DNA of 41,700 nucleotides, taken from Betaproteobacteria bacterium. GTDB lineage: Bacteria; Pseudomonadota; Gammaproteobacteria; Burkholderiales; CAIKXV01. The DNA lies in the NCBI GenBank assembly GCA_947457885.1, contig CANGXU010000013.1, forward strand, positions 1 to 41,700, read 5' to 3'. Under the pieces are notes generated by a model. That model was given only the letters and a program-made list of their open reading frames with translations. It searched no databases and was not told the DNA's origin. A program made the translations under genes and the position numbers. The number at the start of each line of letters is the position of its first letter. The first letter of the stretch is position 1. Positions 1 to 6,911 of this stretch are shown piece after piece.

Positions 1-1
1 C

Positions 2-163
2 GTTGACCACCATCGCGCACGACCCGCATACCCCGACGCGGCAGGCGAAGCGGTAGGTCAGCGTCGGGTCGAGGTGACGCTGAATGTGAGTCACCACGTC
101 GAGCATGGTCTGACTGGGCGCACGCGGCACTTCCAATACCTCGAACCTGCCCTCGCCGGACGC
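2..163 (-). pseudogene. N-terminal [2Fe-2S] fragment of SdhB/FrdB-like iron-sulfur protein, inverted relative to the rest of the gene
   Basis: Read on the minus strand, this stretch encodes the plant-ferredoxin-like N-terminal domain of a succinate dehydrogenase/fumarate reductase iron-sulfur subunit. It includes RFEVLEVPRAPSQTMLDVV, then a DPTLTYRFACRVGVCGSCA block whose CX4CXXC cysteines are the [2Fe-2S] ligands. It runs off the left edge after MVVN, where family members continue GR-WTCRT. The matching C-terminal half lies immediately to the right but on the plus strand, with the changeover somewhere around 155-175. About 30 residues of the normal central segment are seen on neither strand. 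Either a small inversion split the gene or the sequence end is a fold-back chimera. The family call is firm; the cause is not. Confidence 0.75.
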
Positions 164-194
164 AACGCCACCCGCGCCGCTGCGCAACCTGCCG

Positions 195-629
195 GTGATC
201 CGCGACCTGGCCACCGACATGAGCGTGTTCTTCGACAAGTGGGCGCGCGCCAAGGGCCAGTTCACCGGCAGCCTCACGCGCAAGGACGCGTTCGCGGTCG
301 TGTCTCCCCTGTCGAAGGAGCGACAGCAGGTCGACCTCGGCATCGAGTGCATCGGCTGCGGCGTGTGCTATTCGTCCTGCGATGTCGTCGAATGGAAGCC
401 CGACTACCTCGGGCCGGCCGCGATGAACCGTGCCTGGACGCTGGTCAACGACACCCGCGACGAAGCCCGGCGCGAGCGCCTCGCGGCGGTCGCCGGCGAC
501 GCCGGATGCCATGCCTGCCATACCCACATGACCTGCACCGAACGTTGCCCGAAGCACCTGCCGCTGACCGCCGCGATTGCCGGGCTCAAGCGGGTGACCA
601 CGCGGGCGCTGCTGAAGGGGGAACTTTGA
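195..629 (+). CDS. sdhB: SDH/fumarate reductase iron-sulfur subunit, C-terminal part
   Basis: This is the C-terminal electron-transfer domain of an SdhB/FrdB-like protein, which carries electrons from the flavoprotein to the membrane quinone site. Homology begins at about 177 (PLRNLPVIRDLATDM), upstream of the GTG at 195 taken here. The plus frame is closed by a TGA at 111-113. CIGCGVCYSSC fits the first cubane-ligand group and CHACHTHMTCTERCP (with its CX5CX3CP spacing) fits the [4Fe-4S]/[3Fe-4S] ligands. At 144 codons it is well short of the usual 230-260 because the [2Fe-2S] domain lies on the other strand (2-163). The stop overlaps the next start in a TTGA, so the downstream anchors are translationally coupled. 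If the split is real, the gene is broken. Confidence 0.8.
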   Translation: MIRDLATDMSVFFDKWARAKGQFTGSLTRKDAFAVVSPLSKERQQVDLGIECIGCGVCYSSCDVVEWKPDYLGPAAMNRAWTLVNDTRDEARRERLAAVAGDAGCHACHTHMTCTERCPKHLPLTAAIAGLKRVTTRALLKGEL

Positions 630-982
630 ACGCACGTGCGCAGGCCTGGTTGTGGTTCCTGCAGCGGGCGTCGGCCGCACTGCTCGGCCTCTTCGTGCTG
701 GTCCACCTCGCGACGATGATCTACGCGGTGCGCAGCGGCCTGTCCGCCGGCGAGATCCTGTCGCGCACCCGAGGCAATACGCCCTGGATGCTGTTCTATG
801 CGCTGTTCGTGGTCAGCGTCGCTGTCCATGTGCCAATCGGGTTGCGCAACATCCTGGCCGAGACGTTTTCCTGGCGCGGGCGTGCCCTGGAAGCTGCCAT
901 GCTGGCGGTGGGAGTGTTCTTCCTGCTGTTCGGCCTGAGGGCCGTATGGGCGGTCTACGCGCCAGGGGCGGGCCTGTCATGA
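626..982 (+). CDS. succinate dehydrogenase-like membrane anchor (SdhC-type)
   Basis: Small membrane protein of 118 residues with three hydrophobic segments (about 12-37, 54-75 and 88-110). Histidines in the first two (LFVLVHLATM and SVAVHVPIGLRNIL) could ligate heme b, as in SDH cytochrome b556 anchors. It would hold the iron-sulfur and flavoprotein subunits on the membrane and form part of the quinone pocket. The start is TTG at 626, overlapping the preceding TGA; no ATG gives a sensible N terminus. The gene ends in an ATGA overlap with the next anchor. The family is inferred from size, topology, histidine placement and position behind the iron-sulfur gene, since these anchors are poorly conserved. 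Confidence 0.72.
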   Translation: MNARAQAWLWFLQRASAALLGLFVLVHLATMIYAVRSGLSAGEILSRTRGNTPWMLFYALFVVSVAVHVPIGLRNILAETFSWRGRALEAAMLAVGVFFLLFGLRAVWAVYAPGAGLS

Positions 983-1329
983 GCGGCAAGGCGTGGCGCA
1001 ACCGTAACCATCCGGCCTGGTGGGCGTTCATCGTTCATCGGGTGTCCGGCCTGCTCCTGGCGGCCTTCATTCCGCTGCATTTCTGGGCGCTCGGCCAGGC
1101 GCTTTCCGGCGAAGCGGCGCTGGGCGGATTCATCGAATGGACGGCGAGCCCGGTGGTGAAGGTCGCCGAGTTCGGGCTCGTCCTCGCATTGGCCGCGCAC
1201 CTCGCCGGTGGCCTGCGCCTGCTGGCGCTCGAGTTCCTGCCGTGGCGCGACTGGCAGAAATCGCTGTTCGCCGTGTCGGTGGCGGCCAGCGTCGGGGCCG
1301 GCCTGCTGTTCGCTCTGAACGTGGGCTGA
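979..1329 (+). CDS. succinate dehydrogenase-like cytochrome b anchor (SdhD-type)
   Basis: This is the second 116-residue membrane anchor, with three hydrophobic segments. The N-terminal run FIVHRVSGLLLAAFIPLHFW resembles the HRxSG signature of the SDH cytochrome b556 family, and a second conserved-looking His sits in LALAAHLAGGLRLL. Together with the preceding gene it would form the heme b and quinone-binding membrane domain. The ATG overlaps the upstream stop (ATGA), which indicates one operon with translational coupling. About 120 bp without a gene follow, so the Bug receptor downstream may have its own ribosome entry and perhaps its own promoter. Confidence 0.75.
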   Translation: MSGKAWRNRNHPAWWAFIVHRVSGLLLAAFIPLHFWALGQALSGEAALGGFIEWTASPVVKVAEFGLVLALAAHLAGGLRLLALEFLPWRDWQKSLFAVSVAASVGAGLLFALNVG

Positions 1330-1451
1330 AGGGGGCTGAGGGTGTGCTGAGAAATTGCCCGAGATCGCGTGGTGCTGGCGATTTGGCCGCACACGCGTCA
1401 TCATCTCGCGCGCGGAAGACCCCGAAATGGCGAGTGCCCCAGGAGGACAGG

Positions 1452-2438
1452 ATGAAACGGCTGATAATGAAGATTGTCGCAGCAGCGACTGCGACGGTAG
1501 CGCTGGGCAGTGCAACCGCGGCGCTGGCGCAGGCCCCGGCCTTTCCCGTGAAGCCGGTACGCATGGTCGTTCCGTTCGTGGCCGGTGGTGCGACCGACGT
1601 CGTCGCGCGCCTGCTGGCGCAGGGGCTGAACGAGCGCTGGGGCCAGAGCGTGCTGGTCGAGAACCGCGCCGGCGCCGGTGGGACGATCGCCAGCGAGATC
1701 GTCGCCCGTTCGAACCCGGACGGCTATACCCAGCTGTTCGCATCGGGCAGCGTGCTGTCTGCCAACCAGCATATGTACCGCAAGATGAGCCATGACCCGG
1801 GCCGTGACCTGATCGGCGTGTCGCTGGTGGCGAGCGGTCCGATGGTGATCGCGGTCGGGCCGAACTCGAAGTTCAACACACTGATGGACCTGGTCAACGC
1901 GGTGCGCGCCGCTCCCGGCAAGCTGAGCTACGGGTCGGCCGGCATCGGCAGCCAGGTGCACCTCGCGGCGGAAAGCTTCGAGTTCTTCGCCAAGATGGAT
2001 TCCGTCCACGTTCCCTACAAGGGCGAAGTGGTCGCTATCACCGACCTGATCGGTGGCCAGATCGACTGGGCCGCACCGAACCTCGGCGCGGCGATCAACT
2101 TCCTGCGCGACCGCAAGCTGCGTGCGCTGGCGGTCACCGGTCCGAAGCGCTCGCCGTCGCTGCCCGACGTGCCGACGGTGTCTGAAGCGGGCATCACCGG
2201 CTTCGAGAACCTCGGCTGGTTCGGCGTCGCGGTGGTGACCGGCACGCCTGCGCCACTGCTCAACCGGATGGCGGGAGACATCGCGAAGGTCACGGCAGGC
2301 ACCACCTTCCGCGACCGTGTCATGGGCCTGGGGATGGAGGCCGTCGGCAACGGTCCCGAGGAGTTCAACAAGTACATCGGTTCGGAGATCACCCGCTGGG
2401 GCCGGATCATCCGCGAGCGCAAGATCACTGCGAACTGA
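1452..2438 (+). CDS. Bug-family periplasmic solute receptor (tripartite tricarboxylate transporter type)
   Basis: Secreted substrate-binding protein of 328 residues in the Bug/TctC family. A signal peptide (MKRLIMKIVAAATATVALGS, cleaved near ALAQA) is followed by the family start FPVKPVRMVVPFVAGG, the ENRAGAGG block and the ligand-loop VPYKGEVVAITDLIGGQ. Such receptors bind carboxylates in the periplasm. No TctA/TctB membrane genes are present here, so it is an orphan that must share a transporter encoded elsewhere or act in sensing. The ATG is preceded by AGGAGG at 1441-1446. Its place between SDH-like anchors and fumarase subunits suggests a C4-dicarboxylate ligand, which is an inference. 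Confidence 0.92.
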   Translation: MKRLIMKIVAAATATVALGSATAALAQAPAFPVKPVRMVVPFVAGGATDVVARLLAQGLNERWGQSVLVENRAGAGGTIASEIVARSNPDGYTQLFASGSVLSANQHMYRKMSHDPGRDLIGVSLVASGPMVIAVGPNSKFNTLMDLVNAVRAAPGKLSYGSAGIGSQVHLAAESFEFFAKMDSVHVPYKGEVVAITDLIGGQIDWAAPNLGAAINFLRDRKLRALAVTGPKRSPSLPDVPTVSEAGITGFENLGWFGVAVVTGTPAPLLNRMAGDIAKVTAGTTFRDRVMGLGMEAVGNGPEEFNKYIGSEITRWGRIIRERKITAN

Positions 2439-2452
2439 TTCGCCGGTCGCGG

Positions 2453-2511
2453 ACTCACGGGGTACTGGCTCTCCGGCTACTGACTCACCGGCCATTGACT
2501 CATCGCGTGCC
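2453..2511 (+). repeat. 15-bp degenerate tandem repeat, about 3.9 copies
   Basis: Consecutive 15-bp units at 2453, 2468, 2483 and 2498 follow the pattern RCTCWCCGGCTAYTG, the last one degenerate and cut short. They fill most of the 93-bp gap between the Bug receptor stop and the fumarase alpha start, ending about 20 bp before that ATG. Any copy-number change would alter the intercistronic spacing without touching either protein. Confidence 0.65.
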
Positions 2512-2531
2512 GACGCGCACACGGGAACTGC

Positions 2532-3407
2532 ATGCAGATCGACCTCAAGCAGGTGGAAGACGCCGCCAAGGAACTGTACATCCGGGCGCTCAAGGTACTT
2601 CCGCCGGACATCAAGGAAGGCTTCGACGGCCTGGTGAAGCGCGAGACGAACGCGACCGGGCAGTCGGTTCTGGCGACGATGATCCGCAACATCACCGTCG
2701 CCGAATCCACCGACAACCTGCTGTGCCAGGATACCGGCCTGCCGATCTACAACGTCGAGATCGGGCGCAACGTGCAGCTCGACGGATTCGCGTTGAAGCA
2801 GGCGATCCGCAAGGGCTGCGAACGGGCCACCACCGAGTATCCGCTGCGCTCCTCGGTCGTGCATCCGGTGACCCGGAAGAACGAACAGACTTCGTGCGGA
2901 CCGCTGGTGCCGGTGATCAACATCGACTTCGTCGATGCGAGCGAGCGGCTGTCGATCGAGATGATCCCGAAAGGCAGCGGTTCGGAGAACAACACCTTTC
3001 TGCACATGGCCATCCCGGCCGATGGCATCGACGCGATCAAGACCTTCGTGATCGACTGTGTGCTCAATGCCGGCGGCAAGACGTGTCCGCCAACGATCGT
3101 CGGCGTCGGCGTTGGCGGTACCGGCGACCTGTGCGTGCACCTGTCCAAGGTGGCGGCCACGCGTGCGCTCGGTAGCCGCTGCAGCGATGCCGAGGGCGCG
3201 AAGCTGGAGGAGCAGTTGACCGCTGCGGTGAACCAGCTGGGTGTCGGCCCGCAGGGGCTGGGCGGTGACGCGACCTCGTTCGCGGTGCACATCGAGCTCG
3301 CCGCGACCCACATCACGATGAACCCGGTGGCGGTCAACATGCAGTGCCATTCCGCGCGCCGCGCGCGCGCGACCTGGACGCCGGCCGGGCTGGCGTACGG
3401 TTTCTGA
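2532..3407 (+). CDS. class I fumarate hydratase / L-tartrate dehydratase alpha subunit
   Basis: This is the alpha (N-terminal, iron-sulfur) half of a two-subunit class I hydro-lyase, 291 residues. Three cysteines expected to hold the catalytic [4Fe-4S] cluster are visible in LLCQDTGLPIYNVEIG, EQTSCGPLVPV and GGKTCPPTIVGVGVGG. These enzymes add or remove water from C4 acids (fumarate-malate, tartrate-oxaloacetate; some also act on mesaconate). The beta subunit follows 34 bp downstream. Sequence alone does not separate fumarase from tartrate dehydratase. The neighbouring SDH-like and malate dehydrogenase-like genes favour fumarase, but the divergent flavoprotein keeps a substituted substrate possible. 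Confidence 0.9.
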   Translation: MQIDLKQVEDAAKELYIRALKVLPPDIKEGFDGLVKRETNATGQSVLATMIRNITVAESTDNLLCQDTGLPIYNVEIGRNVQLDGFALKQAIRKGCERATTEYPLRSSVVHPVTRKNEQTSCGPLVPVINIDFVDASERLSIEMIPKGSGSENNTFLHMAIPADGIDAIKTFVIDCVLNAGGKTCPPTIVGVGVGGTGDLCVHLSKVAATRALGSRCSDAEGAKLEEQLTAAVNQLGVGPQGLGGDATSFAVHIELAATHITMNPVAVNMQCHSARRARATWTPAGLAYGF

Positions 3408-3441
3408 CGAGCGCGCCGGCCGCATCGACCAAGGACAGCAG

Positions 3442-4053
3442 ATGGCGCATTACGATTTCCACATGCCGGTGACCGAGGCGCAGGTGCGCGCGCTGAAGGT
3501 CAACGACACGGTCACCCTGCACGACACGCTCTACGGCATCCGCGACGCGACGCAGATTCATATGTTCGACCGCGGCCGCACCACCAGGTTCGACCTGCGC
3601 GGCCACGCCGTGGTGCATACCGCGCCGAACGTGCGCTGGGTCGGCGAGACCGCAGCGGCACCGGCCGGCTACGAGCCGGTGTGCGTGGGTACCACCACTT
3701 CTGACCGGATGGAGCGCTTCACCCGGCCGCTGATGGAGCAGTACGGCGTGCGCATCATCATCGGCAAGGGAGGGCTTCGGCAGGGTTCGCTGGACGCCTT
3801 CCGTGACCTGGGTGGGGTATATCTCGCTGTGATCGGCGGGGCGGCCGCGCTCGAGACCACGTGGATCGAGCAGATCGAGGACGTAGACCTGCACGACCTC
3901 AACCCCGAGTCACTGTGGAAGTTCCGTATCCGGGGTTTCGGGCCGCTGCTGGTCAGCATGGACAGCCACGGGTCGAGCCTCTACACCGAAGTGAACGCGC
4001 AGGCGCGCGACCGGCGCGCGGCCGTGCTGGCCGCGCTGGGCGTGAAGAGCTGA
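3442..4053 (+). CDS. class I fumarate hydratase / L-tartrate dehydratase beta subunit
   Basis: This is the beta (C-terminal, swivelling) subunit partnering the preceding alpha gene, 203 residues. The family signature is visible: VNDTVTLHDTLYGIRDATQIHM, GPTxx-like PVCVGTTTSDRMERFTRPL, and the IIIGKGGL loop with its conserved lysine. The start ATG follows AGGACAG about 6 bp upstream. A stand-alone beta subunit next to alpha is typical of the split form rather than the fused FumA/FumB of enterics. The flavoprotein gene begins 32 bp downstream, so all three are probably cotranscribed. Confidence 0.9.
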   Translation: MAHYDFHMPVTEAQVRALKVNDTVTLHDTLYGIRDATQIHMFDRGRTTRFDLRGHAVVHTAPNVRWVGETAAAPAGYEPVCVGTTTSDRMERFTRPLMEQYGVRIIIGKGGLRQGSLDAFRDLGGVYLAVIGGAAALETTWIEQIEDVDLHDLNPESLWKFRIRGFGPLLVSMDSHGSSLYTEVNAQARDRRAAVLAALGVKS

Positions 4054-4085
4054 ACAGACGGGCTGACAAGGCAGGCTGGCAAGAC

Positions 4086-5807
4086 ATGCGACGCATCAAG
4101 ACCGATATCCTGATCCTGGGCTCCGGCGGGGCCGGCCTGTTCGCGGCGCTGCATGCGCACAAGAAGAATCCGAAGGCCGAGATCACCGTAGCGGTGAAGG
4201 GTCTGCTCGGCAAGAGCGGCTGCACCCGCATGGTCCAGGGTGGCTACAACGTCGCACTGGCGAAGGAAGACTCGGTCGAGCGGCACTTCATGGACACGAT
4301 CGAGGGTGGCAAGTGGCTGCCCGACCAGGACCTCGCCTGGCAACTGGTCGAAGTCGCGATCGAACGTATCCACGAACTCGAGAACGAACTCGGCTGCTTC
4401 TTCGACCGCAACCCGGACGGAACGGTGCACCAGAAGGCGTTCGCCGGGCAGACCTTCGATCGTACCGTGCACAAGGGCGACCTGACCGGCATCGAGATCA
4501 TCAACCGGCTGGCCGAGCAGACCTGGGCGCGAGGCATCAAGCGGCTCGAGGAGCACCGGGCGATCGAGATCATCCGCAACCGACGCGGCGACGCGATCGC
4601 CGGGGTGCTGATGATCGACATCCGCAGCGGCGAACTGGTTTTCGTGCAGGCGCAGGCGGTACTGCTCGCCACCGGCGGCGGGCCGACGATGTACAAGTAC
4701 CACACGCCATCGGGCGACAAGAGCTGCGACGGCATGGCGATGGCACTGCGCGCCGGCCTGACGCTGCGCGACATGGAGATGGTGCAGTTCACCCCGACCG
4801 GTCTGGTGGCCGGGGCGGGCACCCGCATTACCGGCACCATCATCGAGGAAGGGCTGCGCGGGGTTGGCGGCTACCTGCTCAACGGGCAGGGCGAACGCTT
4901 CATGGGCCAGTACGACCCGCGCAACGAGCGTGCGACACGCGATATCGTCAGCCGCGGCATGTACGACCAGATGCTCAAGGGCAATGTCGGCCCGAACGGC
5001 GGGGTGTACATCACGATGCGCCACCTCGATCCGGCGATGGTGAAGAAGGAATTCCCCGGCATGGTCGAGCGCTGCGCCGACTGCGGCTTCGACCTGGTGT
5101 CGGGGCTGGTCGAGGTCGTGCCGACCGCGCACTACATGATGGGTGGCGTGGTCTTCCGCACCGACTGCTCGACCGATCTGCCCGGCCTGTTCGCCGCGGG
5201 CGAAGATACCGGCGGCGTGCATGGCGCGAACCGGCTCGGTGGCAACGGGGTCGCCAACTCGACCGTGTACGGCGGCATCGCCGGGGACACCATGGGTGCC
5301 TGGGTGGCCAGCAACGGCGTGTTCCACGAGCCGGACGAGGGCGCGATCGAAGCGGGCGCAGCCCGCGTCACGCGGCCGTTCGATGCCGGCGCCAGGGGCC
5401 CTGCGACCGGCCTGTCCGATATCCGTACCCGGCTGCATGACCTGATGTGGGACGACGTCGGCATCTTCCGCGACGCGGCCAGCCTCGCGCGTGCGAGCGG
5501 CGGCCTGGAAGAACTCGACGCCCGGCTCGATGCGACCGGCGTCGCCGACGGCCAGCGCGCGTTCAACCTCACGTGGCACGACTGGATCAACCTGAAGAAT
5601 CTGGTGCTGGTCAGCCAGGCGATTCGCGGCGCGGCCGAGCAGCGCGAAGATTCGCGCGGCGCACATTTCCGGAACGATCATCCGGACGTGCGCGATCTCG
5701 AGAACTCGCGCTACACCACGGTGCGTATCGACAGTGGCCGGTTCGATTACGGTACGCGGCCGGTGGTGTTCAGCCGGGTCAAGCCGGGACAATCGTTGGT
5801 CGGCTGA
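4086..5807 (+). CDS. SdhA/FrdA-like FAD flavoprotein with altered FAD-linking and substrate-site residues
   Basis: Flavoprotein of 573 residues from the SdhA/FrdA/NadB superfamily. It has the dinucleotide fold GSGGAG (12-17), QGGYNVAL (51-58), ATGGG (195-199), EEGLRGVGGYLLN (254-266), AHYMMGGV (348-355) and GANRLGGNG (380-388). The equivalents of catalytic/substrate Arg (R285), His (H349) and Arg (R383) are kept. Two hallmarks differ. The His that covalently binds FAD in SdhA/FrdA (SHTVxAxGG) is Cys46 here, and the His of QFHPTG is Thr236. Non-covalent FAD is therefore expected, which in known enzymes disfavours succinate oxidation. It presumably works with the iron-sulfur and anchor genes upstream, although it is unusually placed after the receptor and fumarase genes. 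Candidate reactions are fumarate reduction or oxidation of another dicarboxylate. Confidence 0.85.
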   Translation: MRRIKTDILILGSGGAGLFAALHAHKKNPKAEITVAVKGLLGKSGCTRMVQGGYNVALAKEDSVERHFMDTIEGGKWLPDQDLAWQLVEVAIERIHELENELGCFFDRNPDGTVHQKAFAGQTFDRTVHKGDLTGIEIINRLAEQTWARGIKRLEEHRAIEIIRNRRGDAIAGVLMIDIRSGELVFVQAQAVLLATGGGPTMYKYHTPSGDKSCDGMAMALRAGLTLRDMEMVQFTPTGLVAGAGTRITGTIIEEGLRGVGGYLLNGQGERFMGQYDPRNERATRDIVSRGMYDQMLKGNVGPNGGVYITMRHLDPAMVKKEFPGMVERCADCGFDLVSGLVEVVPTAHYMMGGVVFRTDCSTDLPGLFAAGEDTGGVHGANRLGGNGVANSTVYGGIAGDTMGAWVASNGVFHEPDEGAIEAGAARVTRPFDAGARGPATGLSDIRTRLHDLMWDDVGIFRDAASLARASGGLEELDARLDATGVADGQRAFNLTWHDWINLKNLVLVSQAIRGAAEQREDSRGAHFRNDHPDVRDLENSRYTTVRIDSGRFDYGTRPVVFSRVKPGQSLVG

Positions 5808-5837
5808 ACGGCCGAACGGTCGCAAAGAGGTCCTGCC

Positions 5838-6875
5838 ATGGCGCTACCGGTCCCGGACCACGCTCTGCATCGCTTCGCCGTCGCGTTACTGGCATCGGCA
5901 GGAATGCCCGCAGACGATGCAGCCTGCGTCGCCGACCTGCTCGTCTGGGCAGATCTGCGCGGCGTGCATTCGCATGGGGTGTCGCGGCTGCCGCAGTATG
6001 CCGGCTGGCTGGCCAGTGGCGAGATGAATGCAGCGCCCTCGATCCGGACGGTCGTCGATCTGCCGGCTCTGCAGGTGATCGAGGGCGACCGCTGTGCCGG
6101 TGCGCTCGGGATGCGCCATGCGGTCGACGCGGTGGTCGACCGTGCGCGCGGCGCCGGTTCATCGGTTGCGTTGCTGCGCGCGACCACGCATACCGGCGCG
6201 GTCGGTTTCCATACCGAACGCATCGCGCGGGCGGGAATGCTCGGTGTGGCGGCTGCCGCGTCGGTGCCGCTCATGGCCTACCACGGCGCCGGCCGCGCAG
6301 CCCTGGGCACCGCGCCGCTTTCGATCGCCGCGCCACGCGGCGCGGGCCACGCACCGGTCGTGTTCGACATGGCCTCTGCGGTCGTGGCGATGGGCAAGTT
6401 GCGACAGGCCAGGGTGAAGGGAGAGCCGATTCCGGCAGACTGGGCGCTCGATGCGAACGGCCATCCGACGACCGACCCGGCGCTGGCGAAGGTGCCCCTG
6501 CCAGTCGGTGGCGCGAAAGGCTCGGGGCTCGCGCTGATGTTCGAGGTAGTCGCGAGCCTGCTCACCGCCAACCCGATCCTGGCGCCGGCACTGGCGGCAG
6601 GTGGCGCAAAGTACCCGCACGTGCAGAATGCCTTCGTGATGGCGCTCGACATCGACCGAATCGTCGATCCGGCGGTCTATCGAAGCGAGATCGAGGCCCT
6701 GGCCGCCGCCATCCACACGCTGCCGCCGAGCGGCGTCTCAGCGGTGCTGCTGCCGGGCGAGCGCGGCGAGGCGCGGCGGGCGGAGCAGGCACGGACAGGC
6801 ATCGCGCTGCCGGCCGGGGTACGCCGTGATCTCGCGACCCTTGCGGGCACGCATCGCATCCCCGTGCCCTGGTAG
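5838..6875 (+). CDS. malate/L-lactate dehydrogenase family oxidoreductase (LDH2/MDH2 type)
   Basis: NAD(P)-dependent 2-hydroxyacid dehydrogenase of the LDH2/MDH2 (YlbC/ComC/AllD) family, 345 residues, unrelated in fold to classical malate dehydrogenase. Family blocks include DLRGVHSHGVSRLPQY near residue 40, a THTGAVGF segment at the catalytic-His region, GTAPLSIAAP, and LPVGGAKGSGLALMFEV. Substrates in the family range over malate, lactate, sulfolactate and ureidoglycolate. An AGAGG precedes the ATG, and the gene starts 30 bp after the flavoprotein. As the last gene it could oxidise the malate made by the fumarase to oxaloacetate, completing three consecutive C4 steps. That role is inferred from context. 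Confidence 0.88.
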   Translation: MALPVPDHALHRFAVALLASAGMPADDAACVADLLVWADLRGVHSHGVSRLPQYAGWLASGEMNAAPSIRTVVDLPALQVIEGDRCAGALGMRHAVDAVVDRARGAGSSVALLRATTHTGAVGFHTERIARAGMLGVAAAASVPLMAYHGAGRAALGTAPLSIAAPRGAGHAPVVFDMASAVVAMGKLRQARVKGEPIPADWALDANGHPTTDPALAKVPLPVGGAKGSGLALMFEVVASLLTANPILAPALAAGGAKYPHVQNAFVMALDIDRIVDPAVYRSEIEALAAAIHTLPPSGVSAVLLPGERGEARRAEQARTGIALPAGVRRDLATLAGTHRIPVPW

Positions 6876-6877
6876 CT

Positions 6878-6894
6878 CGGCAGCGCACCTGCCG
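6878..6894. terminator. weak hairpin between convergent genes
   Basis: CGGCAG-cgcac-CTGCCG forms a 6-bp perfect stem in the 36-bp gap between the dehydrogenase stop and the polA stop. There is no T-tract on either strand, so a role as a bidirectional terminator is only plausible. Confidence 0.35.
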
Positions 6895-6911
6895 CCCGAT
6901 TCAACGCGCGC

